From positions 372,001-436,000 of the forward strand of contig JAPZLL010000028.1 of the NCBI GenBank assembly GCA_036250225.1: 64,000 nucleotides of DNA, in the 5' to 3' direction. Both the position numbers and the translations under genes were made by a program. Below the pieces are notes generated by a model. The model was not told where the DNA came from. It saw nothing but the letters and a program-made list of their open reading frames with translations, and did no database searches. This document shows, piece after piece, positions 32,473 to 44,173 of the stretch. This stretch comes from Cercophora sp. LCS_1 (Eukaryota > Ascomycota > Sordariomycetes > Sordariales > Lasiosphaeriaceae). Each line of letters starts with the position of its first letter. The first letter of the stretch is position 1.

Positions 32473-34500
32473 ATGGCGACGTCTTTTCGGAGCCCGTTGG
32501 CAAATATTGCGACACCTCGCTTACCCACCCAGTTGCTGCTTGACAAATGCAGGACCAAGTATTCTTGGGCATCCGGCGCTACACGAGGCACAGCATCGGC
32601 AAGGGATCGGCATAAAGAGGACTTGGAGACCGCGTTGGCTGAGATCAATGGTCTCATGGCTGGGATGGGGTTTCAAGACAGAGTTGAGAGCGGGATTGCG
32701 AATGTATTGTCCTGCCTGCAAGCAGTCTAAGAAGCCTACAAATACTGACACTGAGATGAAGGGATACCCACTCGAAATCGACGATGATGAACTGTCCGAG
32801 GGAAATCACGACGATGACACCACTTCGGCTGTTCCCGACTCGGACTCAGGAGACCAACCAATGGCGGCCCAATGGGCGGCTATCCGTACACTGAGGGAAG
32901 AGACGGAATTCCATCACAAGAAATTCGTGGACCTGGCAAGTTCATTTCATGATCCTATCATCTCAAAGTTACTGGACGACTATCCAGACTCAAAGAGCAT
33001 TCGGGGCACAGGCGCTCAGCTCTTCAAGGACATTCTGAGTGGATTCCAGCCACGCACGCTTTCCCATGTATTTGCTTTCACATCATTTTCCTACTCCATG
33101 TCGCAGCTCCTTTACAAGGATGGCCGACTGGACAAGATCGACGTACTTGCCGACTTGAAATCTTGGAGGGATTTGATCTCAGACACCAAGGAGAAGCACG
33201 CCTTCAACCGCCTTGCCCCTGAACTCTGGCCGGAGTCCAAGGAGCACTTGCATTTCATCGATGTACCTGGACCGGTCAACGCTGGTTTGTTTCCCTTTGG
33301 CAGCTTCGACCCTCAGCCCTTAAACCCCGTCGGATCAGCAGGGTCGACACTTTCTCAGGCTCCATGGGCTCAAGACATAGGGAATCTTGGTTTTCCTTCT
33401 GGCTCTGCCGGAGGACTTGAGGATCATGTTGGTTATTCGCAGGGATTCTCGAGCCCATCTACGCAAGACCTAGCCGTAGCGACCCAGGTGCTGAACATGA
33501 CGATGAATGTTCACGAACAATACAACTTTTCCGCAATCGATCCGGGCACACCTTTCTCATCCCAACCGCCGCCAGATGATGCAGAATGGATGGCCGCAAA
33601 GCAACCCGCTCCTGATATTCAAGGACCGTTCCCCACACAGCCTCCGCCACCCTTCGAGCCCCGGGAGGCGTCAGCGGACCGGAACGCAGGGGTGGATGTC
33701 AGTCTTGAGAAGACAATGATGTTTCTCGTTGTTCTCATATTCTTGCAAGACGTGGGAGAGCTGTTGTACATCTTGTCCGGCAGGAGTCTTGCATCAAGGC
33801 GTCATCATGTCTACGCGGCAGAGCAAGCGTTGCAACAAAGGTTCTTTCAAGACGCCCAGGAGACCTTCTTCAAGCCCTGCTACCAAGGAATCAACTCAAA
33901 CTTTCCCACAGGCCTTGCTCTGCTAGCAGTTGCCGAGACCTTTACAAAGGACGGTTATTTGCGCAGCGTCGCTGAGATCAAGCACTACTTGGGTGGTGTA
34001 GCATCGGTACTCGCCCAAACAAAGTGGCGCACTCGCCCCCCTTAATTACTAACCAGGTGCGTGCAGGCTGTTTTTCCGCCAGGGGACCTTTATGAGGGAT
34101 TCTCGTCGGTGATCCTTTGCCCTTCAGCAATGACCCAGCCCAAACCTCTGAGCAAGTCACGCAAGCGCCAACGATCTCGAGACGCTATGTCAGGGGACGA
34201 TGCCAGCTTCGAGCCACGGTGAGCAGACCAAGTCCCCATAGTGCCTTGGAGATATTATATTAATGTGTCTCGCTTAGGAAGCGGACTGGAAATCATGTTT
34301 GCCAGGACTGCGGAGCGGAAGGCTACTCCGACCGCAGCGCCCTCAGGAAGCATCAGATGCAGAAGCACCCAAAGAAGTCTCCTATCCGCTGCGCCTATGG
34401 GGCTTGCAAGTACGAGAGTCAACGTCGCGACCGCGTGCGTGAGCACTTTCGGAAGCTTCATCCTGGAGCTCCACTCCCGGAGAGACTGCGGAAGAAGTAA
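32473..34500 (+). CDS. Protein with C-terminal C2H2 zinc fingers
   Basis: Four exons: 32473-32703, 32756-34006, 34067-34218 and 34278-34500 (introns of 52, 60 and 59 nt), 618 residues. The last two exons encode two finger-like motifs, CQDCGAEGYSDRSALRKHQ followed by H, and CAYGACKYESQRRDRVREHF followed by H, then a basic C-terminus (ERLRKK). A basic patch just before them (KPLSKSRKRQRSRD) can serve as a nuclear localisation signal. The N-terminal region has an acidic segment (EIDDDELSEGNHDDDT), and the middle is Pro/Gln/Ser-rich and probably disordered. The layout suggests a nuclear DNA-binding protein, but targets are unknown. The first intron's acceptor could be 32755 or 32761, both in frame. 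Without splicing, the long central frame appears to start with an unrelated Cys-rich N-terminus, which I reject. Confidence 0.75.
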
Positions 34501-34674
34501 TCACAAACCTGTTTCTGATGTCTGTGGCTTGGGATGTGGACATTGCAGGAGGGATTGTAGAAGGTAACGACAACGGGAACAAAACACTTAGCAGCAGCGG
34601 GTAAAATATGGAAATGAATGTCTTTGTGTTGGTGTCCAATCTGAGAGCCGAGCCCCGATGCGGTTTTTGAGTGC

Positions 34675-35233
34675 TCAAGGCCTGGTTGCCGCCACCGTCG
34701 TCGACGTAAATCTCGCACACGTCCGGCCTGAAACGTCAACTGTCACTTGCGCGATCCTATCGTGACCACTCAGACAAGCGTTTGACGGCGACGCCACCAT
34801 GCGGTTGTTGTTGGTGAAGCTGACGAACTGCACCCTCCTGCTCGCGCAATCCTCGGCCCGGAAGTGCGTCCCATTGAACCCGACGCAAGCTTGCCTTCCG
34901 GCAAGGTCTGGCCGGAACCCATTGCTGAAGCTGCGTTGAACTAGAAGTACGTTTGCGCCGTTGAGCCTCGATGGTGTGAGTTGACGGTCAGCTGCTGTGT
35001 TGACGCATGCTGCGTCGACAATTTCGCCCTGTAGAGAATTGTGTTAGTCAACGTCATGTATTTTCGCTAGCTGAGACACAAACATTGTTTCTGAAAGTAA
35101 GACACTCATTCCCTGGTACGCCGCCGACTTCCTTCAGGACGAGTGTCGTGGCGCCGCGTTGGACTGATGCTTGAGGAGCAGCAACCGCAAGGGCCCAGGT
35201 CGTAGCCACGGTGATGATTGAGTTCAGCTTCAT
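34675..35233 (-). CDS. Small secreted protein with six cysteines (II)
   Basis: Two exons, 35233-35084 and 35028-34675 (55-nt intron), 167 residues. A signal peptide (MKLNSIITVATTWALAVAA) is followed by a mature chain with six cysteines: NECLTF, AACVNT, QACVGF, EDCASR, NACLSG and RTCARF. The spacing is regular and the second half repeats F-x-x-x-x-N-N-x-R-M-like beta character, suggesting a compact disulfide-rich fold. No named family is recognised. It is convergent with the C2H2 gene (174 bases between stops) and divergent from the permease. Its signal peptide starts MKLN as does that of the protein at 17488, but the rest is not similar enough to call a paralogue. Confidence 0.75.
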
Positions 35234-35858
35234 GTTGGGCAGGGGAAAAAATCGGTCTAGCCGGAAAACGAGAAGGAGACGCAGACACAATGCTGGAAAG
35301 CTAGGTTGAGCGACCTGCACTCAGTCAGAAGGGAATGAGAAAAAAGACCAGAACATTGAAGCTAACGAGGAGATGCTACTTCATGTTATACAACATGAGG
35401 CCTCTGCCAAGTATCGCGAACTTGAATGGCGTTTCCCCGAAACTAGCAAAGTTAGAAGCCATGACTGAACAAGAGTGGTCTCCGGGGCTAGCTTGGATAA
35501 GCGAGCGCAAACAGCGTGAGAGCGCGACGCGAAGGGGTGGTGTTGTTTCGACAGGGGCGTCTCGACCCCGTCGTTCGTCTCAACATTGCGGGGTAGACGC
35601 CCAAAACACCCAACTTCTCAAAACAGCAGAAAGTCGAGCCGAACCCAAGCCTGATTGTCGGAATTCACCATTTTCATCCGATCCAGCGCATCGGATACCC
35701 TGGGCATTGCCCGGTTGCCGTCGCTCACACGCGTAGCCCTAACCCGCGGCGCGTCTCAACTCGGTTAGCGGGCTTTGCTGACCTCATCTGCAACTTTGTC
35801 TTCACCTCAACATGAGGTGAATGAAACACGGCCTATCACAACAACCTCACCGGACGTC
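35234..35858. promoter_or_regulatory. Divergent intergenic region (secreted protein and permease)
   Basis: About 620 bases holding both promoters. A frame at 35335-35736 exists but has no motif and a skewed composition, so I do not call it. Confidence 0.45.
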
Positions 35859-37483
35859 ATGGCATCCCTCACAACACCGCTCCTCCCGGGCGAAAATGCG
35901 ACGTCTAAGAAGATCCTCAGCTTCTGGGATGGCGTCGCCCTCACTCTCGGGATCCAGATCGGGTCGGGCATTTTCGTGTCGCCGGCGCTGGTCGCACGAA
36001 ACACGGGCTCCGAACCGGCCTCCCTGGTCGTCTGGGTTGTCGCCGGTCTTCTCGCGTGGGCATGTGCGGCGTGCTACGCCGAGATGGGGACGCGCATCCC
36101 CGTCAATGGCGGGCCCCAGGAGTATGTCGCCTATTGTTTTGGCGACTTCTTCGGATTCCTGACATCATGGGGGTGCATCTTTGGCGTCAAGCCCTGCTCG
36201 GCCGCCATCCTTGCGTTGTTTATCGCCGACTACGTTTGCGACGCCGCCGATATCGGCTACAAGCTTCCCGTCGCCCTGGCCGTCATCGCGCTCGTCACGG
36301 CTGTCAATTGTATTGGGAATCGACTAAGTAACGTCTCGACCAAGATTTTGCTGGCGTGCAAGATCATCAGCGTCGGGTTTGTCATTGTTGCCGGGTTCGC
36401 TGTGCTGTTGTTTCCTCGCATCTCGCCGCCACCGCTTGATGATCCGCCGACCAATGCACGACTGGGGTCCGGCAATTATACCGATGCACTGGTGGCGGCG
36501 ATGTGGGCGTGTTCTGGATGGGAAGTGGTGAGTCGCAGAATGAATGCATGCGGGAATTTGGTGCTGACGACAGGTGTGCAAGCTGGGATTTGTCGGGGGC
36601 GACTTGAAGAACCCGAGTCGTAACTTTCCCCGCGTCATGAACACGTCCATGACTATCGTCATCGTGCTCACCCTATTTGCAAACATCGCCTACTTCTCCG
36701 CACTGGGATTCGATGGTGTCGCCCGCTCCACGACCGTCGGCTTGACTTTCAGCGAGCATTTTCTCGGCCGAGCCGGAAGCATTCTCTACGCTGTAGCTAT
36801 CTGCTTGTCAAGTCTCGGCACACTCAACGCCAAGACGTTTGCTGCAGGACGACTCACTCAAGCCGCTGCTGAACGAGGATACCTCCCTCTGATGATGAAG
36901 ACTGTTGCAACAAAGGCCAAAGACGATGATGAGGATGAGGAGCTCATGGAGTTACCGGGATCTCAGTCCCCCTTCGGCTTTCTCCGTCGCCCTGTCAGCG
37001 TAGGAGATGGCAGCATTCCATTGTATGAGAAGATGCAACCCTAACAACGCTCAAGTCGCACAGCTGATCAGTCTCATATCAGGTCGGCTATCATCTTCAA
37101 CTCAATGATTTCCACAGCTTTTGTTGTAGCTGGAGACATAAGCTCTCTCATCTCATTCATGGGTTTGTTCCTATTATAAACCGCCCAAGATGTGTTACTA
37201 CTAACTCTCGGAAGGGATCATCGAGTATTCCGTCGTTTTTTTGACACTCATGGGCCTTCTGTGGCTTCGTCTGAAACCCACTCCGTCAGCCGAGGAAGAT
37301 GGCGGGCAGCTGATCATCAAGGTTCATTTTATCCTTATCCCCATCGCGCTGTTCACCGTTGCATCCATTGTGGGCATCTCAACTGTTAGGCATTGGCATG
37401 CTGGTGTCGGCTTCGTCATCTGTTGTGTTACGAGCGGTCTTGTATACAGGCTTTTCGTCCGAAAGGTCGGAGTGACGCAGTAG
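35859..37483 (+). CDS. Amino-acid permease, APC superfamily (LAT/methionine-permease type)
   Basis: Four exons: 35859-36527, 36574-37022, 37083-37162 and 37215-37483 (introns of 46, 60 and 52 nt), 488 residues. The first helix carries the APC signature GIQIGSGIFVSPALVA; later motifs include GLLAWACAACYAEMG, PVNGGPQEYVAYCFG and GDLKNPSRNFPRV. About twelve hydrophobic segments are expected after splicing. The family moves amino acids by proton symport or exchange at the plasma membrane; the IPxNGG-like motif and short N-terminus resemble fungal LAT and high-affinity methionine permeases. Substrate is not decidable. Reading through the introns would give four broken frames, but donors (GTGAGT, GTATGA, GTTTGT) and acceptors keep the membrane topology intact. 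A cytosolic acidic loop (DDDEDEELMELP) may be regulatory. Confidence 0.88.
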
Positions 37484-38333
37484 CAATAGAATTCGCCTAT
37501 CCAGGTGAAGAACACACAACTCGGCAAGACTGAGTTCCCATTGCGATGGCGTAATTCCGCTGCTTGCCGCACATCATCACCTGCCGACCGTTTCACAGGA
37601 GTTCTGGTGACCAACCGTCATTTGCCTCGGGTCTGGACCGGGCGACTCTAAAAGCAGCGTGACATCATGCTTGGAGCCGGTGAGACAGAACCAGGAACTG
37701 ACCGGGCGAGGACACGTCGACTCAAATCACCCTATCGCGGGCAAATTACATGACCAATCCCGGGTACATGTCCCTCAAGTCACTTTGACTGGTTGTGATA
37801 CATCAGAGCCGGCAATGGAAAAAACGCTTGGCGTTGCTTTTTCCGGCCAGTTGCCGACGTTGCCTTGCAGGATGCTGTTTCCGGGTATCATGCTCGCTCA
37901 GACCGTTGTGTAACAGCATCAGCGTCATATAGGCTTAGCAATCAGAAGACTACAGCCAGGAATTGTTACACAAAGGTTGGGGTGCTTTCACTGCTTTATG
38001 CTGAACGACTCGAGCGCCCAAGCATTGCTCTTCCGCGTCCCCGGGCCCAACCAGGTATAATGGTTCGCCTGACCGGTCATTGTGTAACTAAGAGATAGCC
38101 GCGGGAAGTGTAGCGGCTTTAGTCAGACTCGTAATGTCGGTGTTCATTCGGAGACAGGGGCATCCATGCCAAGGTCTCAGAATGCAAGGTTCTTGGGAAA
38201 TCCGGAGATAATAACCAGTTCGTCCGCTCGAATATACCTATGATTGCCGGTGCTGTCCCTGGTTTCTTGTTCTCCGCTCATCGGTGGCATCAACTCTTCT
38301 ACACTCTCTCTGCCAAACTTGGTCTGCTTCAAA
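37484..38333. other. Intergenic region upstream of tyrosinase 2
   Basis: About 850 bases without a supported gene. Includes the permease 3' end and the likely tyrosinase 2 promoter; no repeat stands out. Confidence 0.4.
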
Positions 38334-39676
38334 ATGCGTTTGCAATCTTTCATTCTGTTGCTCGTCCAGACAACCTCAACATTCGGGTCGCCTCCTTTCA
38401 AATCTTCAGCGGTACCAAAGGCACTGATCTCTGCCTACCTAGATGTTGAGACGTTGGCGTCTGAAGCCCTTGAACGAACAAGGGAAGCTCTCACCAAGCG
38501 AGGGCGTGCCGACAAGCCCGACACAAACAGCTGCACCTTGGGCCGTCTTAAAACTCGGAAAGAGTGGTGCGTCTCGCTTCACGTCCCCATTTCACCTCCT
38601 TTCCTTCTCTGCTGACCCGGCACTTGCTGTCAGGAACTCCCTGACCGATCTCGAGCGGATAGCCTACACCGATGCCGTCAACTGCTTGCTTTCGAAGCCA
38701 GCCAATACCCCGACTTCACTTGTTCCTGGCGCAAGGTCCCGGTTTGACGATTTTGTGGCGTCCCACATCAACCAAACCATGACCATCCACTACACCGGGA
38801 GCTTTCTATCTTGGCACCGCTACTACACATGGCTGTACGAGGAAGCACTTCGTAAGGAGTGCGGATACAATGGCACTCAGCCCGTACGTAACCCACAGTC
38901 TCCCCTTCTCTGCCGCTAACAACCCACAGTACTGGGACTGGGCTTTGACCGCCCAAAACGGCATGGACACCTCCGCCATCTTTGACGGCAGCGCAACGTC
39001 CATGTCAGGCAATGGGGCCTTCATCGCCAAAAAACCCGACGTCATCCTCGGCCCCGAGTTGGGGTTCGACCCGCTCTACATGCCGGCTGGCACCGGCGGT
39101 GGTTGTGTGACATCTGGCCCTTTTAAAGGCATGCGTGTAAACCTGGGGCCCGTGTCCCTCAACGAATACGGAGGCGACCTTGGCGTCAACCCAGGCGGTC
39201 CGTTTGCGTATAACCCCCGTTGTCTGAGACGAGATATCAGCACAAAAGTCAACCTGCGCTTTGCGAACGCGAGCTCCATCCTCGACCTGCTGCTCAAATC
39301 GAAAAGTATCGACAGGTTCCAAAGCGGCATGCAGGGCGAACTGAGCTCTGGCGAGGTCGGTGTTCATGGGGGAGGTCACTATGCTCTGGGCGGAGATCCG
39401 GGACGGGACTTTTACACGTCGCCTGGAGATCCGGCCTTTTACCTTCATCATGGCATGATTGACCGGGTGTGGTGGATCTGGCAGATGATGAACCCCGAGG
39501 ACCGAGTATCGGGTGACGGCGTCCTTGCAGGGACGAACACGTTTCTTGATAATCCGCCGAGTCCAAAAACGACGAGGGAAGATGTTATCGATTTGGGGCA
39601 CGCAGGGGGTCCGCCAAAGAAGATTGGAGAGCTCTTGAGCGTCGTTGACGGGCCGTTCTGTTATGTCTATGCGTAG
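38334..39676 (+). CDS. Secreted tyrosinase (type-3 copper protein) 2
   Basis: Three exons: 38334-38566, 38634-38883 and 38930-39676 (introns of 67 and 46 nt), 409 residues. Signal peptide MRLQSFILLLVQTTSTFGS, then TRKEW and LTDLERIAY as in other fungal tyrosinases. CuA: SHINQTMTIHYTGSFLSWHR; CuB: HGGGHYALGGDPGRDF and HHGMIDR. The six His ligands appear present. The intron 38567-38633 sits in the same codon (Trp of KEW) as the intron of tyrosinase 1, showing shared gene structure, while the second intron is specific to this copy. The two proteins differ widely in sequence, so this is an old duplication or separate acquisition. Its position 6 kb from the PKS and next to the monooxygenase makes a cluster role possible. 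Confidence 0.9.
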
Positions 39677-39812
39677 GGACTTGCCTGCAGTGTGTCGTAG
39701 TGCTGTGAGACTACCTTGGGTACCCAAGTAGGTGCTGCGAATCAGGAGAGCATGACGAAAAGAAGTTCACTGCGTCTTCAAATCCGAACTCAAAGCATCC
39801 ATAACATCACTA

Positions 39813-42273
39813 TCATTCTTCACCGAGATTACAAAGCGCCTCCCAAACTTTATCCTCATCCCTCCGCGCCAAGCTGGATATTTCCTCCCTGGCATCAATC
39901 TCAAGACTCCTCGTAACTCCCTTGGTTCTACCTTGGCAGGTTGACTTGGAACATCCTCGACTGTCCCAACCCCTCATGTCGACGATAGCGAGCCCATCAC
40001 CAGCAATGTTAACCCACTCAGACTCTTCATCCTCGTCCCAGACTGCACCCCCCCTACGATGGAGCAGAGCCATATCCCGACAGGTGATGATGATCAACTG
40101 GAACATGGCGCAGTTGTACAGCTCCCTCGTCGATAAGGCCTCTGCAACCCCCTTCCACTTGGCCATCGCTCCAACTCGGTCTCCCGATGCGACACACGCT
40201 AGCCCGTCGTAAAAGATGGCAGCAGGGATGGACAACTCCCCTTTTTCAACTGCGCCATTGACACGAAGATAAGCAGCGTGTCGCGCATATCCTGCCGACG
40301 TGAGTATCGAATTCTTGATGGGAAAGCCTCCTCCAGCAAGCCGTGTCAGGGGATCCTCACATGGGATACAGCATCCATGACGATGGCGAATGAGGCGGCT
40401 TACCATTCCCGCCGCCGTTGTCGCTAGATCAGCACGATGGAGGAGAGACCAAAGCTTTGCGCTCTGGGTGAAGTTGTTGCACCCAAGCTCGTAACTCGTC
40501 TCACGATCTAGAGCTACTCATTTTTCTGCGGGCCTGTGCTCTCTGATGATCGCTCGAGCGGTTGCTTTGTCTCCAAGCCTGAGGAGCTCGTCACAAATGT
40601 TGATCAGCAGCGACAGCCGGGTGATTTTCGACTGGGCGAACGCAGGTCAGGATTGAACCATGATGTGGCGAACCCAGACGCGGAAAGACCGGAGGCGTGT
40701 GCCTTGGAGTCGGTGTTGCTGAAGCAGCGGGTCTTTTCGTTGTTGACGAAGAAGTCGTAAATTGACTTGATTGACGCTGTGTCATCCGTGGGCAGAAGTT
40801 TCGAGATTCCGTCCGTCTCAACCAGCAGCTTCATAGCCTCGTCTGCGTCCTCGGTGTCCCTTTCTTTGCTGTGGGCTGCGGCGAGATTGCAGAAAAACTT
40901 GGCGCAACTAGGAGGCTCCGAGCTGTGAGCGCGGGTCCAAAGGCCCCCAACGACGCTCAAACTCCATGCATCTTTGAGTTTGAGCATAAGTTCGAGTCCG
41001 TTTATGGGAGAAGCAGAAATGTTTCGCAGGGTTTCCTCGGCCTGGGTGCGTTGTCCTGTCATTGCAAGACCATAGACTCGCTGCGCTACCCATCGCGAGA
41101 AGCCTCTGCAGTAACAGCCCGCGTGGTCTCCTTGGCGGAGCCATGACGCCGCTTCAAAGATTCGTAAGGCTGTTTCATGGAACCCGTTGTAATTTGCCCA
41201 GTTGCTGATGCCAAGCAGGGCGTCGCAAGTGCATGTGGTGTATCAGACAGGAGTTTGGTCCAGCTTGAGTGGCTGTTGACTTTCGTTGTCAGTCGGCGCT
41301 CGAATTCCAAGATCAGGTCGTGGGCAACCTGTCATTCCGGCTCAGAGTCAAGAGCGCCCATGAGGCCAGATGATCGTCTGCAGGTAGGATTCAGGATAGC
41401 TAGGCTATACGCCGCGTGTGGCGTCTGGGCAAGGATTTTTATGGCCCGTAGATACAACGGTGACGAGTCTTCTTCATGTGCGTGACCTCTGGCAAAGGAG
41501 GCTAGAGCTTCGTCGCAATTGTTCTTGTCCTTGGTCCTTTTGAGGGCGATAGCACTGAGCTCGAGGGCCAGCTCGTAGTCACCATGGATCATCCCGCTCC
41601 ATTGCGTCAAGAAATAGACTGCAAGAATAGGGAGTGCCTGCGCCACGGACAGAAGGAAAACCGCGGTGGGATCCAGTCGGACGTGCTTGAGGAAGTTGAA
41701 AGCTCCCGGCAAGTGGTTATGGATGAGGAGAAGCCCCTTTTGGGCAGCAGACAGACCCCCAAGGGATCGCAGCATGGCGTTCATGTGAGGCGTAAGGTCT
41801 TTTTCATCGGGTAGGGTAGCAGTCGCAGTCACCGTCTGCTTCCGAGCTACTGGCTCGGATGTTGGCTCATCGAACTGAGAGTGCAATATGTCACTGATGA
41901 CACTTGCGTCGCCTGTGCCCTGGTTGATCGCTTTCCATGCGCATATCATCGTGATGGCCATATCCCAGCTTTTTGTTCTGGCGTCCGTCGGCCCGAGCTC
42001 GGAAACACGCCTCGACAACTCAGCGCAAGGCTTTTGGTAAATGACGTCCAAGAGTGACCCCTGACTTTCCGTCCCGAAGCAGGCATACCACCTGTCCAAC
42101 ATGGGGAGGAGCAACTGCATGTCTCTCTCGGTTTCTCGCGCTTTCAAGTTATTCATTTCCAAGATTGGGTACTCGACCCAGCCACCAAAAGCCGGAGATT
42201 CAACGAACTGAGTAAGCCCGGCGGCAATCTCGAAGCCACTGTCATTGCTGCATTCGAGGATATGAAACAGCCT
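39813..42273 (-). pseudogene. TPR-like protein gene with in-frame stops (possibly Spo22/ZIP4-like)
   Basis: A long minus-strand coding signal, broken in several places. Segments read as helical-repeat protein: ESPAFGGWVEYPILEMNN, YELALELSAIALKRT, FHETALRIFEAASWLRQG, ICDELLRLGDKATARAII and YELGCNNFTQSAKLWSLL. Two TGA codons lie in the same frame as coding sequence on both sides, at 41334-41332 and 40520-40518, and I found no intron that removes them. Changes of frame near 41250 and 40660 might be introns (a 43-nt one is possible near 41250). The frame has no ATG between an upstream TAA at 42276-42274 and the conserved start, so the N-terminus may be lost. The TPR-like look and lengths recall fungal Spo22/ZIP4 meiosis proteins, but I am not sure of that. 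Confidence 0.5.
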
Positions 42274-42876
42274 TTACACGACCCTAAAATCGACACCACG
42301 AATTCCCCTTTCCTTCTTTGGGACTGAGCAGTTGCCGCCTTGGCCTGAGCTAGGCTGAGCTAGGCTGAGCGACGGGGTTACAGTTCTATGCTGCCTCGGT
42401 TATAGTTGCCACGGGCCCAAAATGGCGGTGGAGTTATGAGGACCCAGTTTTGGGACCTCTACTACCACTATCTAGCTGCGCTTTCCTTTACTCCAATTAA
42501 AGGAGAAAAAAAAACCTGTAATTTTAATACGTCGATAAATTATATATATTATATTTGGATTCTAAATTGTAGTTCTCCACCTTTTCTAGCGTTTAAAGCT
42601 GTAATGCAGGTTACTGCGCCCGGGGACGAGGATAGGGGGTGTACTATAAGATAGCGGCTCGTGTAGTAGGGGGGTGGGTAAGTGATCAATTGAAGCCTGC
42701 CTTCTACTTTCTGGCTCCGCCAGAAAGCTTTTGTTATACTGGTAGTATTGTTGTGATGTTTGTCAGTTCGCCAGCCCAATTCCGTTCAGCTCCGCTCAGC
42801 TCCCCTCAGCCGTACGGTGATTCCCTACTTCTCCGCCATCCAAAAAAAAAAAACTCGACAAAACTCCTCTGTCCAC
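42274..42876. other. Intergenic region with AT-rich patch
   Basis: About 600 bases. It contains a short 10-bp tandem repeat (42345-42370), an AT-rich stretch at 42480-42560 (poly-A, TATATATATTATATT), a TCAGCTCC-type repeat near 42785-42810 and an A11 run at 42842. No gene is seen. Confidence 0.5.
42345..42370 (+). repeat. 10-bp tandem repeat, 2.6 copies
   Basis: CTGAGCTAGG is present twice in perfect tandem, followed by CTGAGC. Confidence 0.7.
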
Positions 42877-44173
42877 CTAAGCAGTCCTTTCAAAGCCCTG
42901 CCTCGCCATAAGCGACTTCTTCACCCCCTCCAAATCCACACTCAGCTCGGCCTCCTGCAAACTTTGCGCGACCGCCTTGGCGCCCCGCTCCACCATCTCG
43001 GTATTATACGCCTCAAGACCCTCCCCCTTCTGCAACGCCTTAATAAATAAGTGTGCATCCAAAACCGCATGCTGAAAGCCCTGCCCGCGGTACGGCAGCA
43101 TAGGATGGGCGGCGTCGCCCACCAGGGTAACCCGCCCGCCGTGGGTGTCGAATCCCAGGGAGGGCGTATAATACTTCATCTCGTCGATGAAACACATAGT
43201 GCTGTCATCCTCCTTTGCCCAGTCGATCTGGCTCTGGAAGGGCTCGATGAGGTCTTTGGTGGTTTCCTTGATGTAGCGCAGGGCCTCGGTTCCTTGACGG
43301 GCAGGCGGGTCGGGGAATGCACCGCGGCGGAAGATTTTGGCCCAAAAGATAGACCAAGTGGAGAGGTCGGGCGTGGGGGCGTACATCGCTGGATGAAGTT
43401 AGGTTTGATAGGTAAGTGTGAAAAGAGGAAAAGGGAATCAACATACTGCCCGTGCCAACAAAACAAGACGCGCCCATCATGATTGTTGCAACAGGGTGGA
43501 AGTTGTGGACTGGTTCGACTTTTGCGGCATCGTCGTGACGCATGATGACTGTGGCTATGTAGTACGCCGAGGGAACGATATTGGCCTTGGGGTCCCTGTG
43601 AAAGAGCAGCGAGCGCACGGTGGAGGAGGCACCGTCGGCTCCGAGAACGAAATCGGCTTGGACGGTTGCGTTGTTGGCGAAGGTGAGGGTTACGTGTTCG
43701 GCGGTGGAGGAGATGTCAACGAGCCTCTTGCCCCACTGGACGTTAAGGCCTTCCGAGAGGACCTGGCGCAGGAGTTGACGCGACACGCGACGACTGCCCA
43801 GCATGGGGCTCTTGAACATAAGCTCGCCGGTGACGCCATTGAAACAGGGGAGGCACTCAACCTCAGGCGTGAATTCGACGCGGGGGTTGCAGAGTGCCTT
43901 GACGAGATTGGCGCGAACGGCCTCCGGGAGCAGGTTGTTGAAGGTAGGTAGCGCCCAATGAATTGCGATGGTCCAATCTCGAGGACGGGCGTCAAGCTTC
44001 TCTTCCGATTCGAAGATCACGACGTCGAAACCGTTCTAGGGTGGTTAGACCAAGTACGACGGAGGATGTAAACAAGGTACTACCTTTTTCAAACCATGGG
44101 CTACAAGCATTCCTGTGAGGCCAGCGCCGACGACGGCGACCTTGGCGGCCTTCTTTGACTCTAGAGAGGCCAT
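42877..44173 (-). CDS. FAD-dependent monooxygenase (group A, salicylate-hydroxylase-like)
   Basis: Three exons: 44173-44084, 44035-43447 and 43388-42877 (introns of 48 and 58 nt), 396 residues. The three flavoprotein hydroxylase signatures are present: GxGxxG in VAVVGAGLTGMLVAHG, the DG motif in VLGADGASSTVR, and the GD motif in VTLVGDAAHPMLPYRGQG. Group A enzymes use NAD(P)H and FAD to hydroxylate aromatic substrates or epoxidise and oxidise polyketides. There is no obvious signal peptide or C-terminal membrane helix. The gene is on the same strand as the PKS and about 1.8 kb downstream of it, with nothing convincing between, so it is the best candidate for a tailoring step after chain release. 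Substrate is unknown. The start at 44173 places the FAD motif at residues 11-18, as usual. Confidence 0.9.

Noticed and set aside
35335..35736. 133-codon frame upstream of the permease
   Set aside because: No motif, irregular composition, and it lies in a divergent promoter region.
43418..43951. Plus-strand 177-codon frame opposite the FAD monooxygenase
   Set aside because: Antisense to the FAD-binding coding region; Gly/Val-rich shadow.
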